Source: Ailanthus altissimus
Lineage: Eukaryota; Streptophyta; Magnoliopsida; Sapindales; Simaroubaceae
Direction: 5' to 3'
Assembly (NCBI GenBank): GCA_946807835.1
Contig: OX327693.1
Location: forward strand, 6,031,501 to 6,095,500
Length of the DNA: 64,000 nt
Below are positions 25,312 through 39,500 of this stretch, piece by piece. The stretch's first letter is position 1, and each line of letters opens with the position of its first letter. The notes under the pieces were generated by a model. The model ran no database searches. It was not told the origin of the DNA and saw nothing but the letters and a program-made list of their open reading frames with translations. The position numbers and the translations under genes are program-made.

Positions 25312-28300
25312 ACCTCCAATAATTAGCAATAGTTTGCAATAATCTTTTCATGTTCTTTTAAATTTATATTTGAGGAGAATGGTAACATTATTATTGTATT
25401 AAAAAAATAATCACATGCTAAGTTTTTTTATTGTGAAAAATTAATGAATAATTAAACACTTTTATCACCTTTAATTAATTTTAATCGAGCCCATTAATGT
25501 ACCTAATTGAGTCTTATAAATTAATAAATTAATAATTTTTAATCTATCAAATTCTTTTTATTTTTACTATTTCAAATATTGATAATAAGTTTCATTAATC
25601 TCTTTTAATTTACTCAAAAAAAAAAAAACCTTAAACTGAAACAAGAAAAATATTTTGTTTGCTTCCATTGGCTCAATAACAAGAAAATGCGCGATTCTAC
25701 CAAAATAAAATTTAATTTGAAATAAAAAATTAAAATAAATAAATTTAAAAAAAAAAATGTAAAAAGAAGAGGGAGGGGTAGATTTGAGGGCATTACGACC
25801 GCCCGCTATATGCGAACATAACATTACTTTGAGGTGATAGTGAGAGAGAGAGAAGTCACGATAATCACATGCTCTCTCTCACTCTCAGTCTTTTTTATTT
25901 ATTTTTGTTTTTCAATTTTTTAAATTTTAATTGTGACGTAGCATGTTAGATCAAATCTCTTACCAATTGGATGATATTACAGTGTATGGCATTAATTCGA
26001 CGTGTTATCATCGCAATGGCTGACACTTGCATTATCCGTTGACCATTGTTGCCGGTATTTTTGACCTCTGTGGTTCCGATTAGAAAATGTTTAGACAATT
26101 TAATTGGATTTTTTTTTTATAAAAAAGAAAATTTTTACATAGTACCTTAGTTAATACATTAATTAAATAATTATTAGGATAATATATTATTTTTATATTA
26201 AAGTTTATTAATTGTCAAAATAATATATTGTTGAAAGTTACGATATTTATAATACAGTAAAATAAAAAATAATTTTTTTAATTTTTATTTTTATTAAATA
26301 AAAATATTTTTTATTTTAAAATTTTATAAATATATAAATTTAATATTTAAAATAAATAAGAATCAAGAACAAATCTTAAATCCACACTTAATTTTCTTTT
26401 TTTATTAAAAAATTTTAAATTAAATCTCTTATTCTACATAAAAAAGGAAATGTGAATCAAGAAAGACATTTTCTCTTCAGCTCACGTCTAAACCTAAAAT
26501 TTGGATGTTATATAACTTTTAAATTTAGTTTATCCTTAAAATTAATTTTTCAGAGAAGAAAAATTTAAAAGATCTCTTTATTAGGAGAAATTCAATGAGA
26601 AAAAAAAAATATTTTTAATGATTTCAAAAATCATCATTGAGATTTTATATATTTAATTTTTAAAATTAAATATTTAATTTTTGGATAATATATTATCTCT
26701 AATATTAAATAATTCTCAATTATTAATTTTATAATTATGACACAACTATTTGTAATTACATAATCCATTTATTTTCTTATTCACTGTAATAACTTAAAAG
26801 GTGGTATTGGAGACCCATAAACCTATAATTTCAAACTTCAATAAATTTTGGATAATTAATTAATTTAATTTATTAATTCTAATGTTATTCCACTAAAAAC
26901 CTGAAATTGCACTATTGAAATTGTAAATATAATATACTTAGAAAACTTAAAGTAGTCCATTGATTTAATCATTACATGCAATTCAATCCTCCATAGATGG
27001 TTCATAATTAAAGTTAGGTCAATTACCGTTTTACCTTTCTAATTACTTCTTTATCCTTAAGTATCACTAATACACCAGTGAACGGTTAATTTATAATCAT
27101 GTTACAAATTGAGCACTCTAACTATTTAATTTCATAATTAACTTTTAAAAGAACTTTCTTGCTAACGTCAATTAGGAAGGAATGGATTCCATATTTATAA
27201 ATCACATTCCCAACCGCTTATCTCTTTATGCCACAAAAATATAAGTTTTTAACATTTTTTTTAGACAAACTGTAACGAGAATTTTAAATGACACAATGAT
27301 ACAAACATGAGTTTATGATCACTTAAGGTTAAGATTAATTTGCATATGAGCATTAGGTTACGTTATTTAAATTCTTAATTAACAACGGTATTTTATATAA
27401 AAATTTAAACTGCATCTGGTCAAGTCCTATATAATTATATTATATAAAGTGCATCCACCATAATGTCACTACATTAGTGATTCGGATAAAATTACAATAT
27501 TTTTAATGTCTATGAACCACACAAGTAATATTTAATTAAAGATCTCAAAATTTAATTAATTTATTATAAACTTTTTTTATTTATTATTCATAACCTTAAT
27601 TTTTTTTGTATATAATAATTATACACTAAGATTATGATAACATAAATAAACAAAGAATTTTATGATATTTATGTCATAAAATTATGAATACTTTTTGAAT
27701 ATAAAATTATAACTTTATTTATTTCATAAAAATAGTACAAGTACATACTTTTAAGACATTATCCTTAACATAGATCACTTTTACAATGAAACTAACTCAA
27801 TCCAAAAATCTTAATAATAAAAAATAAAAAACTCCATAATAAAAAAAATTATTTCATACCCTAGCATCCATTGAACTTAAACTTCCAATCAAAAAGCACA
27901 CACTTACTAAAACCTGAGCAGTTTTAAGTGCATACTTACTGAGCCTTATTATAATTGGAATATAAAATTTGTATGTCAATTAATAATGTTACACCTCTTA
28001 ATTTTAATTTTAATATTAATATATTAAGTATTTTTTAAATAGTAAATTTTTATAATTTTTAAAATTGCTCGTTATACTATTTCTTCATCAATAATCATTT
28101 GAAATATTATTTAGGATAAAAATAGAATAATCAAAATTAGAAAGTGTAAAATTATTAATTATTAATTATTGTTAGATAATTATTGCATTAACATTAAGAA
28201 TGATATAAAAAAGTAATATGATTATTAATTATTAAACTTGTAAACTTATAATTACTTTTAATATTAATTTAGAATATTGAGTTTATGGGATAAATTTATT

Positions 28301-30010
28301 AGCGAGTAATTTTTATTGTGCAAGAAGAGATTCAAAGTCTTTATATATAATAAGAGTGAATTTTACTCAAATTTAAAAATAAACACATTTTTATTAAGCA
28401 TAAAATTCGACAATTACACAGCCAAATAAATATGTGGTCCAGTGGTTAATGTCAATATTTTAATTGTCGAGGTTTTGGGTTCAAGTTGAGTTGAATCCTC
28501 TTCAATTATTTAAGAAGGTTGATTATTTCTCTCAAATTATAAAGGGTTAATTGTTTATTTCTTTTGAGTTATAGAGGACTGATATTGTCCTGATTTATAA
28601 TATTAAAATACTAAAATTTTAAATATATAATATTTATATCTTTTAAAAATAACTCGATAAACACATAATCAATAATATTCCTTCTAAACAAAAATAAAAT
28701 TTGTTGATTAATTAAATCATTTTCCTTTACATAGTTATAAATGTTTCTTTTCTCTTCCATTCCCTTAATGATATATCTACAAAAAATTTATTCTTCAAAA
28801 GACAAAATCATCGTAAGAAAATAATCAAATCAACATAATTTATATAAACAAACTATTAATCGTACCGTTTTTTTTTATACTACATGCACATTGTTAAAAT
28901 CCATCTTTATCCAAACTAATTACAACAATTTAAGGATGAATTTTTTATACATTAAAAATACTACATTAACAAATTTCGCGCATAACAATTAATCAAGCCC
29001 AATTAACAAAGGCTTAACATTGAAAGAGAAGGAATACACTATTCAAATTAGAAGTTGAACATTCTAAATTAATCCAACAACTAAATATTCCCCTCTCCAA
29101 TTCACAATAAATAAATAAATGAAATAAAAACTTATTAAAAAATTTAAATTATTGTACTAGTTAATTTATTGAACTGCATTGACCCCTTTTTTCCTTTGTC
29201 TTGAGATTGCTTGTTACTTAAAACTTGTTGCTTTCTCTTGAATTAACTTTTAATCTCTCAAATAATTTACAACAAATTTAGAATATACTTTTAACATTAT
29301 TTTACATACAAAATTTAATCACTTTGAATTATTCTCTGTTTTTCCCTTAAGTGGAACAATTTCCAAAGTAGAAGTATAATTAGGTAGTCAGTCAATTAAT
29401 AGATATGTTGGCAAGCTTAATCAACCTAGTTTCCCAAGAGGAGAAATGATGCTGTCTATCTTTATGATGATTCCTCTTTTTTTCTTTAAAAAAAAACTAA
29501 TTAGGTTGATTTATAAAGTAATCAAAGTAATTAAGAGATTTAATGCTCTCCCTTGACCGAGAATCAGGAGCTCTTTGGATTCTTTCTTTCTTCACTTTGA
29601 ACATAAAGATGCATATTTTGTTTTCCTTTTAAATATTCACACATCATATCATAAGATATATCGGGGCTTGATCATTTTTTTAAGAGTATGTCAACTTGTA
29701 CAATAATTAGGATCGTATCACATTAGATATTAATAAATATTTTGATTAAATAATTTTTACAAATAAGAGAACAATGGGCTATACACAAAAAAAAATTAAT
29801 CCCCACAAACAAAAAAAATAACAATTTTACATGTGGAGAATAATTACCGCACAAGAGAAGAAAATAAAATACACCATCTTAACATCCGAATACACTAATA
29901 AATATGCTGACCAAATAATCTGAACAAAAAGAAGAATAACAACTTTACACACAAAGAAAAATTAATCCCCACAAATAAAGAAATAATGTCCACAAGAAGA
30001 AAAAATAAAA
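25312..30010. other. Downstream part of unit A, AT-rich and gene-free
   Basis: It begins with the pseudogene 3' flank, then unit-specific AT-rich DNA, a block shared with B and C (CACATGCTCTC, ATTCGACGTG, GTTGACC words at about 25860-26060), an A-specific insertion (about 26220-27740), and then a long stretch homologous to B and C. No coding frame of note. A reverse open frame at 25567-25824 is low complexity. Confidence 0.65.
28429..28520. repeat. SINE-like A-box/B-box segment, retained in units A, B and C
   Basis: GTGGTCCAGTGGTTA followed by GGGTTCAAG resembles a tRNA-derived promoter pair. Decayed equivalents lie near 52636 (unit B) and 57719 (unit C), so the insertion predates the duplication. 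The B box is mutated in B and C. Low confidence as a real SINE. Confidence 0.3.
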
Positions 30011-30143
30011 TACATCATACTAATCATCAAAACTCAAACCTGTGATCAATATCAAAAATGTGTACAGAATTTACTATTGAATTAAGCGCTATAGTGTGAG
30101 ACTTGTTCAAACTAAGCACACTTAATTATATTATTAAAAATTA

Positions 30144-30175
<32 letters not shown>

Positions 30176-30737
30176 TTTGGGAGCTCAACTAAGCTGCACA
30201 TGTTTTGGTCTCTAAACATATTATATCTATCATTAGAAATAGGGCCAGAATTAGACTACATATAAGCTCTATTATAGCTTTGCTCTTAATTGAAGTTTAA
30301 ATTCTTTATTTTCGGATGAATATGAATCAAATACACAACTTTACAAAAAAAAAAAAGTACAATAATAATGTACATATAAATTCTTTTAGACAAATTGCCT
30401 TTGTAAAAACATAATTAGCTATAAAAGTAAAATACGAATAAATAAAATTATTATCACATGGTAGTGCCATATTAATTTATGTATAAATTATTGTAAGGTA
30501 ATTTATTTTGAAACAACTTCATACATTCTCTATAATTTCCTCTTAATATGTATCTTCATTATTCCATCTTTTTGCTATTTTAGACTCCTTTGAATTTCTT
30601 ATTCAAAGATGCAATTATGCCATTAAAAAATTCCGTCTCTTCAAATCTAATTACAAAGAAATACTTATTCACAATTACGATACTTAATAATTAATCATCT
30701 TACGTGGGTTTACTTTTTTGGACCTACTTTTTTTTTT

Positions 30738-31559
30738 CCATTAAATTCTCTTGGAAATTTTTCAAAGGCCTAAAATTGTAAAAACTTAGTTAGCAACTTA
30801 CGAGAAGACTTGTTAAAGGACTAACACAAAGGCTAAAGGTACAGGGGACTCAGATATTATCAGAAAATAAAAGATAAAAGGCATAAAACTTGTTCGGCCA
30901 CTCGACAAAAACAACAAAATTGACCAGCTCGAGACTTATTCGAGCTATCAGTGATCAAATAAAGTATTATATAGCAGCTTATGCAGTAAATTAAGTCCCA
31001 AAATTAATATGTCAGCAAGACATCAGAGAATCAGCACGATAAATATACCAATTCACTTCTAGAGAAACTTTTAAAGACCGCACAAGTTCGTACTTTAGAA
31101 TAACCGAGCTGCCTTCTAACTTAAAAAGGAAAACACAACAAACAAATAAGGCAAGTATTTTGAAGAGGAAACCTATCCTATTTTTGGAGATAAAATCACT
31201 ATATTCCAAAGTATATCCCTAAAATTATGCCAAGAGATTAAAGATTTACTCAAATTGTTCAAAGTTTATCAAAAACATTAAGAGACTACCCAAAATAACA
31301 ACAACATCAGCGAAGACAATGAGGAAAACCCTAAGAAAACCGATGCTATATACGGGAGTCCAATGCCTTAAAAAATGGCGAATTGATTTTTTTCTATTGG
31401 GAGCTTCTCCTTATTTTCTCTTCCTAACTCTCACTTTCTGACATCTAACTTAAGCATCAGAGAGTTTTCATCGGAATCAATCCCAGCAAGGTCTTGATTC
31501 TTACAACTAAACAAATTCAAAGCTCGTTGGCTCAAAAGACCATTTTTTTTGGGTTAACA
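30738..31559 (+). mobile_element. 5' LTR of the outer gypsy element
   Basis: It matches 46728-46807 plus 48868-49695 block by block (for example CTATCCTATTTTTGGAGATA in both). The 3' edge is GGGTTAACA at 31551-31559; the paired 3' LTR ends ATCAACA at 49695. The left edge is approximate. The LTRs differ by many substitutions and several indels, so the insertion is old. Confidence 0.75.
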
Positions 31560-31564
31560 ATTTT

Positions 31565-31572
31565 TGGTATCA
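31565..31572 (+). promoter_or_regulatory. Primer-binding site of the gypsy element
   Basis: TGGTATCA, six bases after the 5' LTR end, matches the start of the initiator tRNA-Met complement used by many plant LTR elements. The bases that follow no longer match. Confidence 0.55.
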
Positions 31573-31689
31573 TATGTGGGAATTGAGACAATAAGTTTTG
31601 TCATGGGCTTATAATCAAATAACTATAATGGAAAAACATTCATCTACCAGCCGAGATTCTTCTGCAGGACAATAGGGAATCAGTTTAAA

Positions 31690-33535
31690 AAGAAATTGAG
31701 GCCTTGGAATCCACCCGGTAAACCTTTTGGAGAATTCATTGCCATTGGAAATTCAAAAGGAGTTGCAAACATAGAGAGGAGAATGGGAAGAATTGAGGCA
31801 ACTCATGATAAAACTAATCAGAGACAAGAAAAGAAAAGGGGAAAAAGAAAAAGACAACAAGAGAAACCTTTAAACAATAAATCAAATTCAAAGCCAGTTG
31901 GACCAGGTATAGAACAGAAATTCTGCGTGACATGATTAGAGTAATGAGACACAACTAGACACCTCCCGAACAAGAGATGTCATGAGTCGGAGACTTCGAC
32001 CAAATACTAAGGGATAATTAGCATTCTGAACAGCCTAACGTCGAGCCGCCCCTAGAGGATAAAGTTTGCAATTTAGAAGAGAGGTTGAAAAATCTCTTAG
32101 AGAAAAAAGAAAAGAAAGAACAACCTTTTCATAAGAAGATTGAAAGAAAAAGGAAATCGCCGTTATCAGATGAGCTGAGGGATATGGAGATGCTGATTGG
32201 GATTAGAAAGTCGAGCCTCTCTATGTATATAGGAGTAACTAACCACAACCATTATATTGATAAGATAAATGATCTACTCTTTATTATAAGGCTCAGGTAA
32301 GAACAAATGTACAGACTCTTTCATATAAATCTCGAGGGACCAGCTCTTTTTTGGTATAGAGGATTGAAGTAGCAAAGTATATTCTCTTACCATAAGCTCA
32401 CCCACAAATTTGCCCAACATTTTTAAGTTTCTTACGAGATGGAAAAGAACCTTAAGTAGCTTAAACAAGTCAAGCATAGAATGAATGGAGGCCTGAAAGA
32501 TTATGTTAAGAGATTCGACAATGAGGTAATCACATTAGGTGCATTCGATCAGCCAATAACATTAGAAGCACTCTGGTCAGGATTAAAGTTGAATAGATTC
32601 TGGTATTACTTATCAAAAAGCAATATCCCAATATGTAGCAGCATATAATAAGTCATCCAAGTACATTATTATCAAAGAGAAAAAAGAAGCAAAGAGATTG
32701 ACCACAGAAGCTGCTCGGGGTCAAGTTTGCTCAAGAGAAATTAAGAGGTATAGGGGAAGAAGAGAGGTTATTGCCACCACAAAGTACCTAAGAGCAAATA
32801 ATGATTACCGGCCTCAATAAGGATAAATTATATGAACGGGCACAATATGCCCCATGTTTAGAGAAATGATAGGCTAAGTAGATACCAGACCAAAGATAAT
32901 CGTCTCGAGCGACCCAGAAGTCCGAAAAACCCCAAAGAACACCTTATAGAAGAAAGAATGGTAGAATAGGTTAGAAACTTCCTACCCTTAGTAGTTCCAC
33001 TAGAAGACGTCGATGAAGCTATTGAAGATAGAGGCTTGCTCAATAAGGCTACCAATAAAGGTAAAGAGCTAGAACAACGTACAAACTCGAGAAACTAGTG
33101 TGAGTTCCATCGCAGTCCAAGGTATGCCACTGGAGAATGCCTGGATTTAAAGAAGCAAGTAGATGCTCTGATGAGAAAAATGTATATGGCAGAGTTCCAA
33201 GCAAGTAAGTAGCATAACCCACCCACTGATCATCTAAGCAAGTCAAACCCAAACATCATGATGATCATATCTGTTGGGCCCATACTGGCCGGTGACTCTA
33301 ACCGACAAAGAAAAAATTATTTATAGTACTCTATGATAAGGCAACAGGTCATGTGCAATATGTTCTCAAATAAGAAGCAAAGTTGCAGTAAAACATTCCA
33401 ATCATATTCACAAAAGAAGACGCTCGGGGGGGGAGGGAGAGGGGTAGAGTGAGTTACTCCTATGATGATACGCTAATAATAGTAGTACATGTTGCTGAGT
33501 GGAAAGTGAATAAGGTATTTGTTAACCCGGGTAGT
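31690..33535 (+). pseudogene. Decayed gag region of the gypsy element
   Basis: Several open segments in different frames with stops between them. Around 32310-32600 the translation has the retrotransposon gag pattern (a PALFWYRGL-like segment, then KDYVKRFDNEV). Lysine-rich basic segments lie at about 31800-31900 and 32085-32160. At 33480-33535 it enters the N-terminal part of protease and stops at the active-site-like PGS, where a younger insertion begins. No product is expected. Confidence 0.65.
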
Positions 33536-36500
33536 TGCTAGGGTTATGCTTACGTGCTATCCCAATTTTGTATGAATATTTGATATTTATACAGACTATA
33601 TTTTGTTATATCGCTAATTACCTTTTAATTATATGGTTTAATGCTTGTTACGCTATAGACTCTGTATTATCTGAATGAGTTCGGATACGGTCTAAAAGAG
33701 ATTAGACTGTTGCTAATAATAATATAGATACAAGAGTTGTAATAGGTTGCTAGGATGTGTCATTATGTAAGCATGTTCTCAAATACATAGTTCCTGATCT
33801 ATTTCTACCAACGCAAGTCTATTAGTAGATCCTATTAATTTACATAAATCAGTGTATGTCTATATAGTTGGTTGTTCCTAGCTGGACAGGATCTTGGAGA
33901 TTGTATAGGCATACAAGTATTCAGTTAGGACTGAATACTGAACAGACTTATGAGGACCCCAATAGACATCCTATGTTACCTTCAATGGAAGGTCCTCTCG
34001 AGTTGAGTAGTATACGTGATCCTCTGACCTAAGCACCACGGTGGGCTTGTGAGTGATCCACCATGCTTTGGTTCCACGCATATCAGAGACCTTTCATGGT
34101 CTGACCGCTGGGTATGGTCCGATGCTCATAGAGTCTGGTGCGTGCAAATATAAGATCCATCAGCTCTCATAGGGAGTGTTATATCTAGATGCTCCATGAT
34201 AGTATCTCAGAAAAGTCTTATGACCATAAGCAGTTAACCCAGAAATGTGTTTCTATTAGAGTAGGTGCTTACGTGCCATCCCTGAATGTTCATATACTTG
34301 TGTATTTTAATACAAGTGTACATTCTCATTAAATCGCTAATACCAATTTATATGGTATTATGCATGCAACGTTACAAACATTATAGATTTGAAGGAGTTC
34401 GGATCAGATTTAAAGGTATTTAGATAAGAGCTCATAGTTAGCCATGCTGAGATATATAATTGCTAAATGCTAGCACAGTTAAGTGTCAGCTGGTTATAAT
34501 ACTCAGCAGATCCAAGAGTTGGAGCCTTGTCTATAATAGGACATAGACCTGGGAATATACTAGTAATGCATAGTTGCAAGAGTTGTAATCGGGTGCCAAG
34601 AAATGCAAGTTGCACAAGTATGTTCTCGAATAATTGTCCCTAATATATTTCTGTCGATGTGGGTCTGTCGGTGGATACCTTAATATAGATCAGCATATGT
34701 CGTGCCTATAACGTATAGATATAGGATCCGTCAACTCCTATAGAGAGTTTGATATCTAGACGCTTCAAGATTGTATCTCAGAAAGTCTTGTGGCCACAAG
34801 CAACCATCCCAGGAAAGAGTTTCGTCAGGGTAAAACAATATGGCAAAAGAGTTTGCACATATTATTCAGTGAGATACAAGTTTGGAGATAGGACATGGAT
34901 GAGCACTAGTGGATTTGACGGTGATAATCTATATCCCTGCACATCCAGGATATCATGACGGAAGGACTATACGTATGCGTTGTAACCTCAGCTTGCATGG
35001 TTCAACGCGCTAATTTGTATATCCGTGACCTATGCGTAAAGCATTACTCCCAGACTCATAGAATAGTTTTATTTGATAAATCAAGCGTAGGACCTAGGGA
35101 GTCCCGCAATATAGAGCGTACTCGTTGTACACTTGGGCAGCGTGCTGGATTAAATTGTTTAATCCAGTAATATTTAGCAATACCACAGGAATGCGTGCAT
35201 ATCTATATTTAAGTGTTAAATATAACAATTAGTTAATAATTGTTATTTACTAATTATATTATGACACATAGCATATTGTGGACTCTCAGTTGAGTTTACC
35301 CAAGTATGAGATTTAGTGGGTAAACTTGATAACTATTTATAAGAGGCAAAATTGTCATTTCTCAATTTGATTATTTAATAGTTAAATAATCAAAATATCT
35401 TTTTTTTATATTATATATATTATTTTATAATATATTATTATATTATTTATTATTATTATATAATATATTATATTATTATTATTATTATTATATATATATA
35501 TATAAAGCAAAAGAAAGAAAGAGAGAGAGGTGTGTGAGGAAAGGCCAAAAGTTGGTTGAGAGAAAAGAGAAAAAAATGGAGAAAGAGGAAGAGAAGAAGA
35601 GAAAGAAAAGAAAAGAGAAAGAAGAAAGAAAGAAAGAGAAAGAGAAAGAGAAAGGAGAAACCGAGAAAGAGAAGAAAAAAAATGAAAAAAATGAAATTGT
35701 TTCATTTTTTCTTTATATCTCCAATTAAAGCAATTGTGAATTGTTTCAAACTCTTCATTTTTTTTATCCTTTTAAAGAAAAGGATGAAAAAATACACCGG
35801 CCATTTTAGGGATTAAGAGTTAATCCCGGGCTAAATATAGAGCTGCTGTTCTAGCTCACCAAGCCTACCGTGTTAATGACTAAAACTGCATGCGAGTTGG
35901 TCTCCATACAGACTCTAAGAAAATATGTGTATAATGTTACACGTTATGGTGAACTCTCTAATCCTTTTAATATATTAATGTGATTAATATATTTATTTAT
36001 TGTGTTTATTGTTTATTTCACGCTTCCGCTGGACTTAAGTTCATATATGATACGTATTTAGGCAATAGACACAATAACACATACATACACCCACGTGGCC
36101 TTAATTAGATCCTACGCCAACAGTTTCTATGGGTTAAATAATATGACAAAGAGTTTTACTCATATTATTCAATTGAGATATTATTATGGAGATAGGTTTA
36201 TGGATAAGCATATGGGGATTTAACGGTGTGGATCTATGTCCTCGCACATCCAAGATATATATGATGGAAGGACTATACGTATACGTTGTAACCTCAACTT
36301 GTATAGTTCAACGCGTCAATTTGTAATATTCGTGACGTGTGTGTGGGGCATGGCTCACGAACTTAAAGAATCGTTTCATTTGATGAATCAGGCGTGGACT
36401 TAGGGAGTCCCGCGATATGAAGTGTACTCGTTATGCACTGGGGTAGAGTATTGAATTAAATTGTTTAATCTAGTAATATCCAACGTAACGACGAAAATGC

Positions 36501-39500
36501 GTGCGTGTTAGTATTTAAGTATTAAATACAATAATTAGTCAATAATTATTATTTACAGTTGTAAAGTGACACGTGACGCATTGTAGACCCTCAGTTGAGT
36601 TTACTCAAGTGTAAAATTTGGTAGGGACCCATTAAGGGGTATACTTGGTAACTATGCATGAGGGGTAAAATGGTCATTTCACACTTTGATTATTTAAATG
36701 TTAAATAATCAAATATCTCTAATAAAATATATTATTTTATAATATTATATTAATAATAATATAATATATAAAATGCATGATTGTTGTCATATATTAAATA
36801 TAATATTATTATTTCCTTTATTTATTATTATTTTTTTCCAACAATGCTTCTTCTATTAATATTATATTGTAATATTCATTTTTTTTTATTGTAAAGAGAT
36901 ATATATGTGTGATTACAAACGGAAATAAGAAGAATGAATTGAAAAAAAAAAAAGGGTTGTTTCATTTCTCATTTTTTTGTTTTTGCTCATAAAAGTAAGA
37001 GAAACAATTGTTGTTTCTATTTCTTCTCTTCATTACCAAGAGAAAGAAAGAGCAAAACATTCAATCAGTCATTTGGGATTAAAGAGTTAATCCTATGTTA
37101 GATTCAGGAGCTGCTGTTCTAGATTATCAAGCTCACCAAATTGATAACTAGAATCGACAATGAGTACAATTTCAGGCGGACTTCAAAAGAATACATGTAA
37201 AACGTTACACGTACTGGTAATTTCTCAATTTTATCATTTATATATTAATTTAATTAATATATGATAAGTGTGTTAATTGTATGTTTTATAATTTTACTAC
37301 GTTAAAATATGTATTAGATGCATATTTTACTATTAACACACTACCACATGCATACACTTGTACACAATGGATCCCTTACAGTAGTGTGAGTGTTGATACT
37401 GCTAGAGTGCATACATATGGGAATGTGTTTATCATTATAAAACATGTATCATATACATATTTGTGCACAACAGAATAACCAAAAATCTAATTTTTTAAAT
37501 AATAAACATATAAGTTTTTCATGTTATCACATAAATGAAATTACAAGGGTTATTGAAAATTACCTTAGCAAGCCTTCTGTATTTGGTTGAATCGGATTTT
37601 CCGTCTTGAAATGTGTTTGTTATAAATTTTAGCTCCCAACTTGGTGGGCTTGGAAAGACTAGAATGACAGCTTATTTTAGCAAAACGTTTAACACTTAAA
37701 CCCTAGTTTAGCTCTTAAACTAGAATGCTTAACTCTTAAGCTTATGAAGTTACTACAAAGCTATCAATGTTGTTTCCTTTGTTTCAACACTTGCAACATT
37801 AAAAATAATTATGGCCTTCGTGTCTTTTATGGCCAAATTACTTACAAAGAAAAAAGAAGAAGATGTTCAACTCTTGAAGTTTTCAACAGTTGAAAAATAA
37901 GAACTTCCGTCTCTCTTTCTTTTTGGCCGAGACACCCTCTCTTTAAATGAGTAACTTTTGCTCTTTTATTTGCTTCATTTCATTTTCCCTCCAACAAGCA
38001 ACTAATGGCCCACAAGTATGGAAACATTTGCCATTTGTTTTTGTCTAAAATTGTTTACACTAAACAAAATGAAAACAAAAGAAAAAGAGATGCACTTGGT
38101 CGACCATATAGAGCAAATTAGAACAAATTTATTTTTGTAAGTTTTGGCCCCACTATGCATGGTCTCTTATAGTTTTGCATATGTAACAATTGTTTACATT
38201 AAACAATCAAAAAACTCTAGCAATGTTAGTCTGTTGGCTGAATTTCACAAGCTAAGGAAACAATTTCCTTTTTCTTGTATCTCACTCTTTAGCCCTATCA
38301 CTTACATTAGCCATGCATTCATGTTTCATTTCTTTATTTTAATCATTTTAAAACAAATGAAACACATGCATAATGTTATAAATAATAATTGTTTGACTTT
38401 ATTAAAATAACAATATCAATTATTATTATTATTATTATATTCAATAAATAATTTAATGAATAAAATAATAATCATGCTTGTCTAAGAAGTAAGATCATTT
38501 TGGTAATTTTTAAGTCAATCAATAATTGGCCTAATTGTACCACGCGTCATCATCTTATTGGTCAATAACTATTATTAGATAATTGATGTATTTAACTATT
38601 AAGTCTTGACGCATGCACATACTGAGGGATACTGGAGCAAATATTCGGTCTGCTGAAATTTATTGGATTGAACTTTTCATTCTAGTATGCTGCCATTGTG
38701 CATAATGAATACACTTCATATTGTGGGACTCTCTAGGTCCACGCTCGATTTGTTAAACGAAATTATTTCGTGAGTCCGTGATCGATGCCCTACACACACG
38801 TCATGGATATTACAAATCAACGCAGTAAACAATACAAGTTGAGGTCATAGTGTATATGTATAATCATTACATCATCTATATCCTAGAGGAGCAGAGATAT
38901 AGATCATCTCTGTCAAATTTTCATGCGCTTATCCGTGAACTTATCTCCAAACATGTATCTTGATAAACAATATATGCAAACACCTTACAATATTATTTGT
39001 CCTTATGAAAAATTCTATTTTCGAGTTTATTGCTTATGGTCATAAGTCTTTTTGAGATAGATTCTTAGAGCATCTGGATATATAACTCACACACGTGAGT
39101 TGATGGATCTCATATCTGCATACACTAGACTCCATGAGCATCAGACCATACCCAGCGACATATAGCAGTCAAATCATGAAATGTCTCTGACATTTGTGGA
39201 ATCAAAGAATAATGGATTACTCACAAGTTCACCGTAGTGCTCAGGTCAAAGGACCACACACACTACTTAACTTGAGAGGATTGACTATTGACGGCATTAT
39301 GAGATGTCTATTACGGTCCTCATTGAACCTGTTCAGTATTCAGTCCTCACTGAATACCTGTATGCCATACAAGTTTCTGGTAAGCCTATAATCAACTAAG
39401 AACAACCATCTAGAATATATAGACATGGTCATACATTGATCTATGATTAAAGGTTTCACTGACAGACCCGCATCGATGAATTAGATCAAGAACATCGTGT

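Larger units (their letters stand above)
21676..30010 (+). repeat. Tandem duplication unit A
   Basis: First copy of the segmental duplication. Its left edge (about 21676, ACTCAAACTC then GCCAGAG) recurs at the starts of units B, C and D. It is the largest host copy (about 8.3 kb) because of extra blocks at about 23150-24676 (reverse-oriented module), 25400-25815 and about 26220-27740, none of which is present in B or C. It carries the dead copy of the secreted-protein gene. Downstream of the gene, homology to B and C resumes with CACATGCTCTC near 25867 and again from about 27741. Confidence 0.85.

Noticed and set aside
35406..35816. Overlapping lysine/glutamate- or serine/leucine-rich frames on both strands
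   Set aside because: They are by-products of the purine tract in the nested LTR; composition, not coding constraint, keeps them open.
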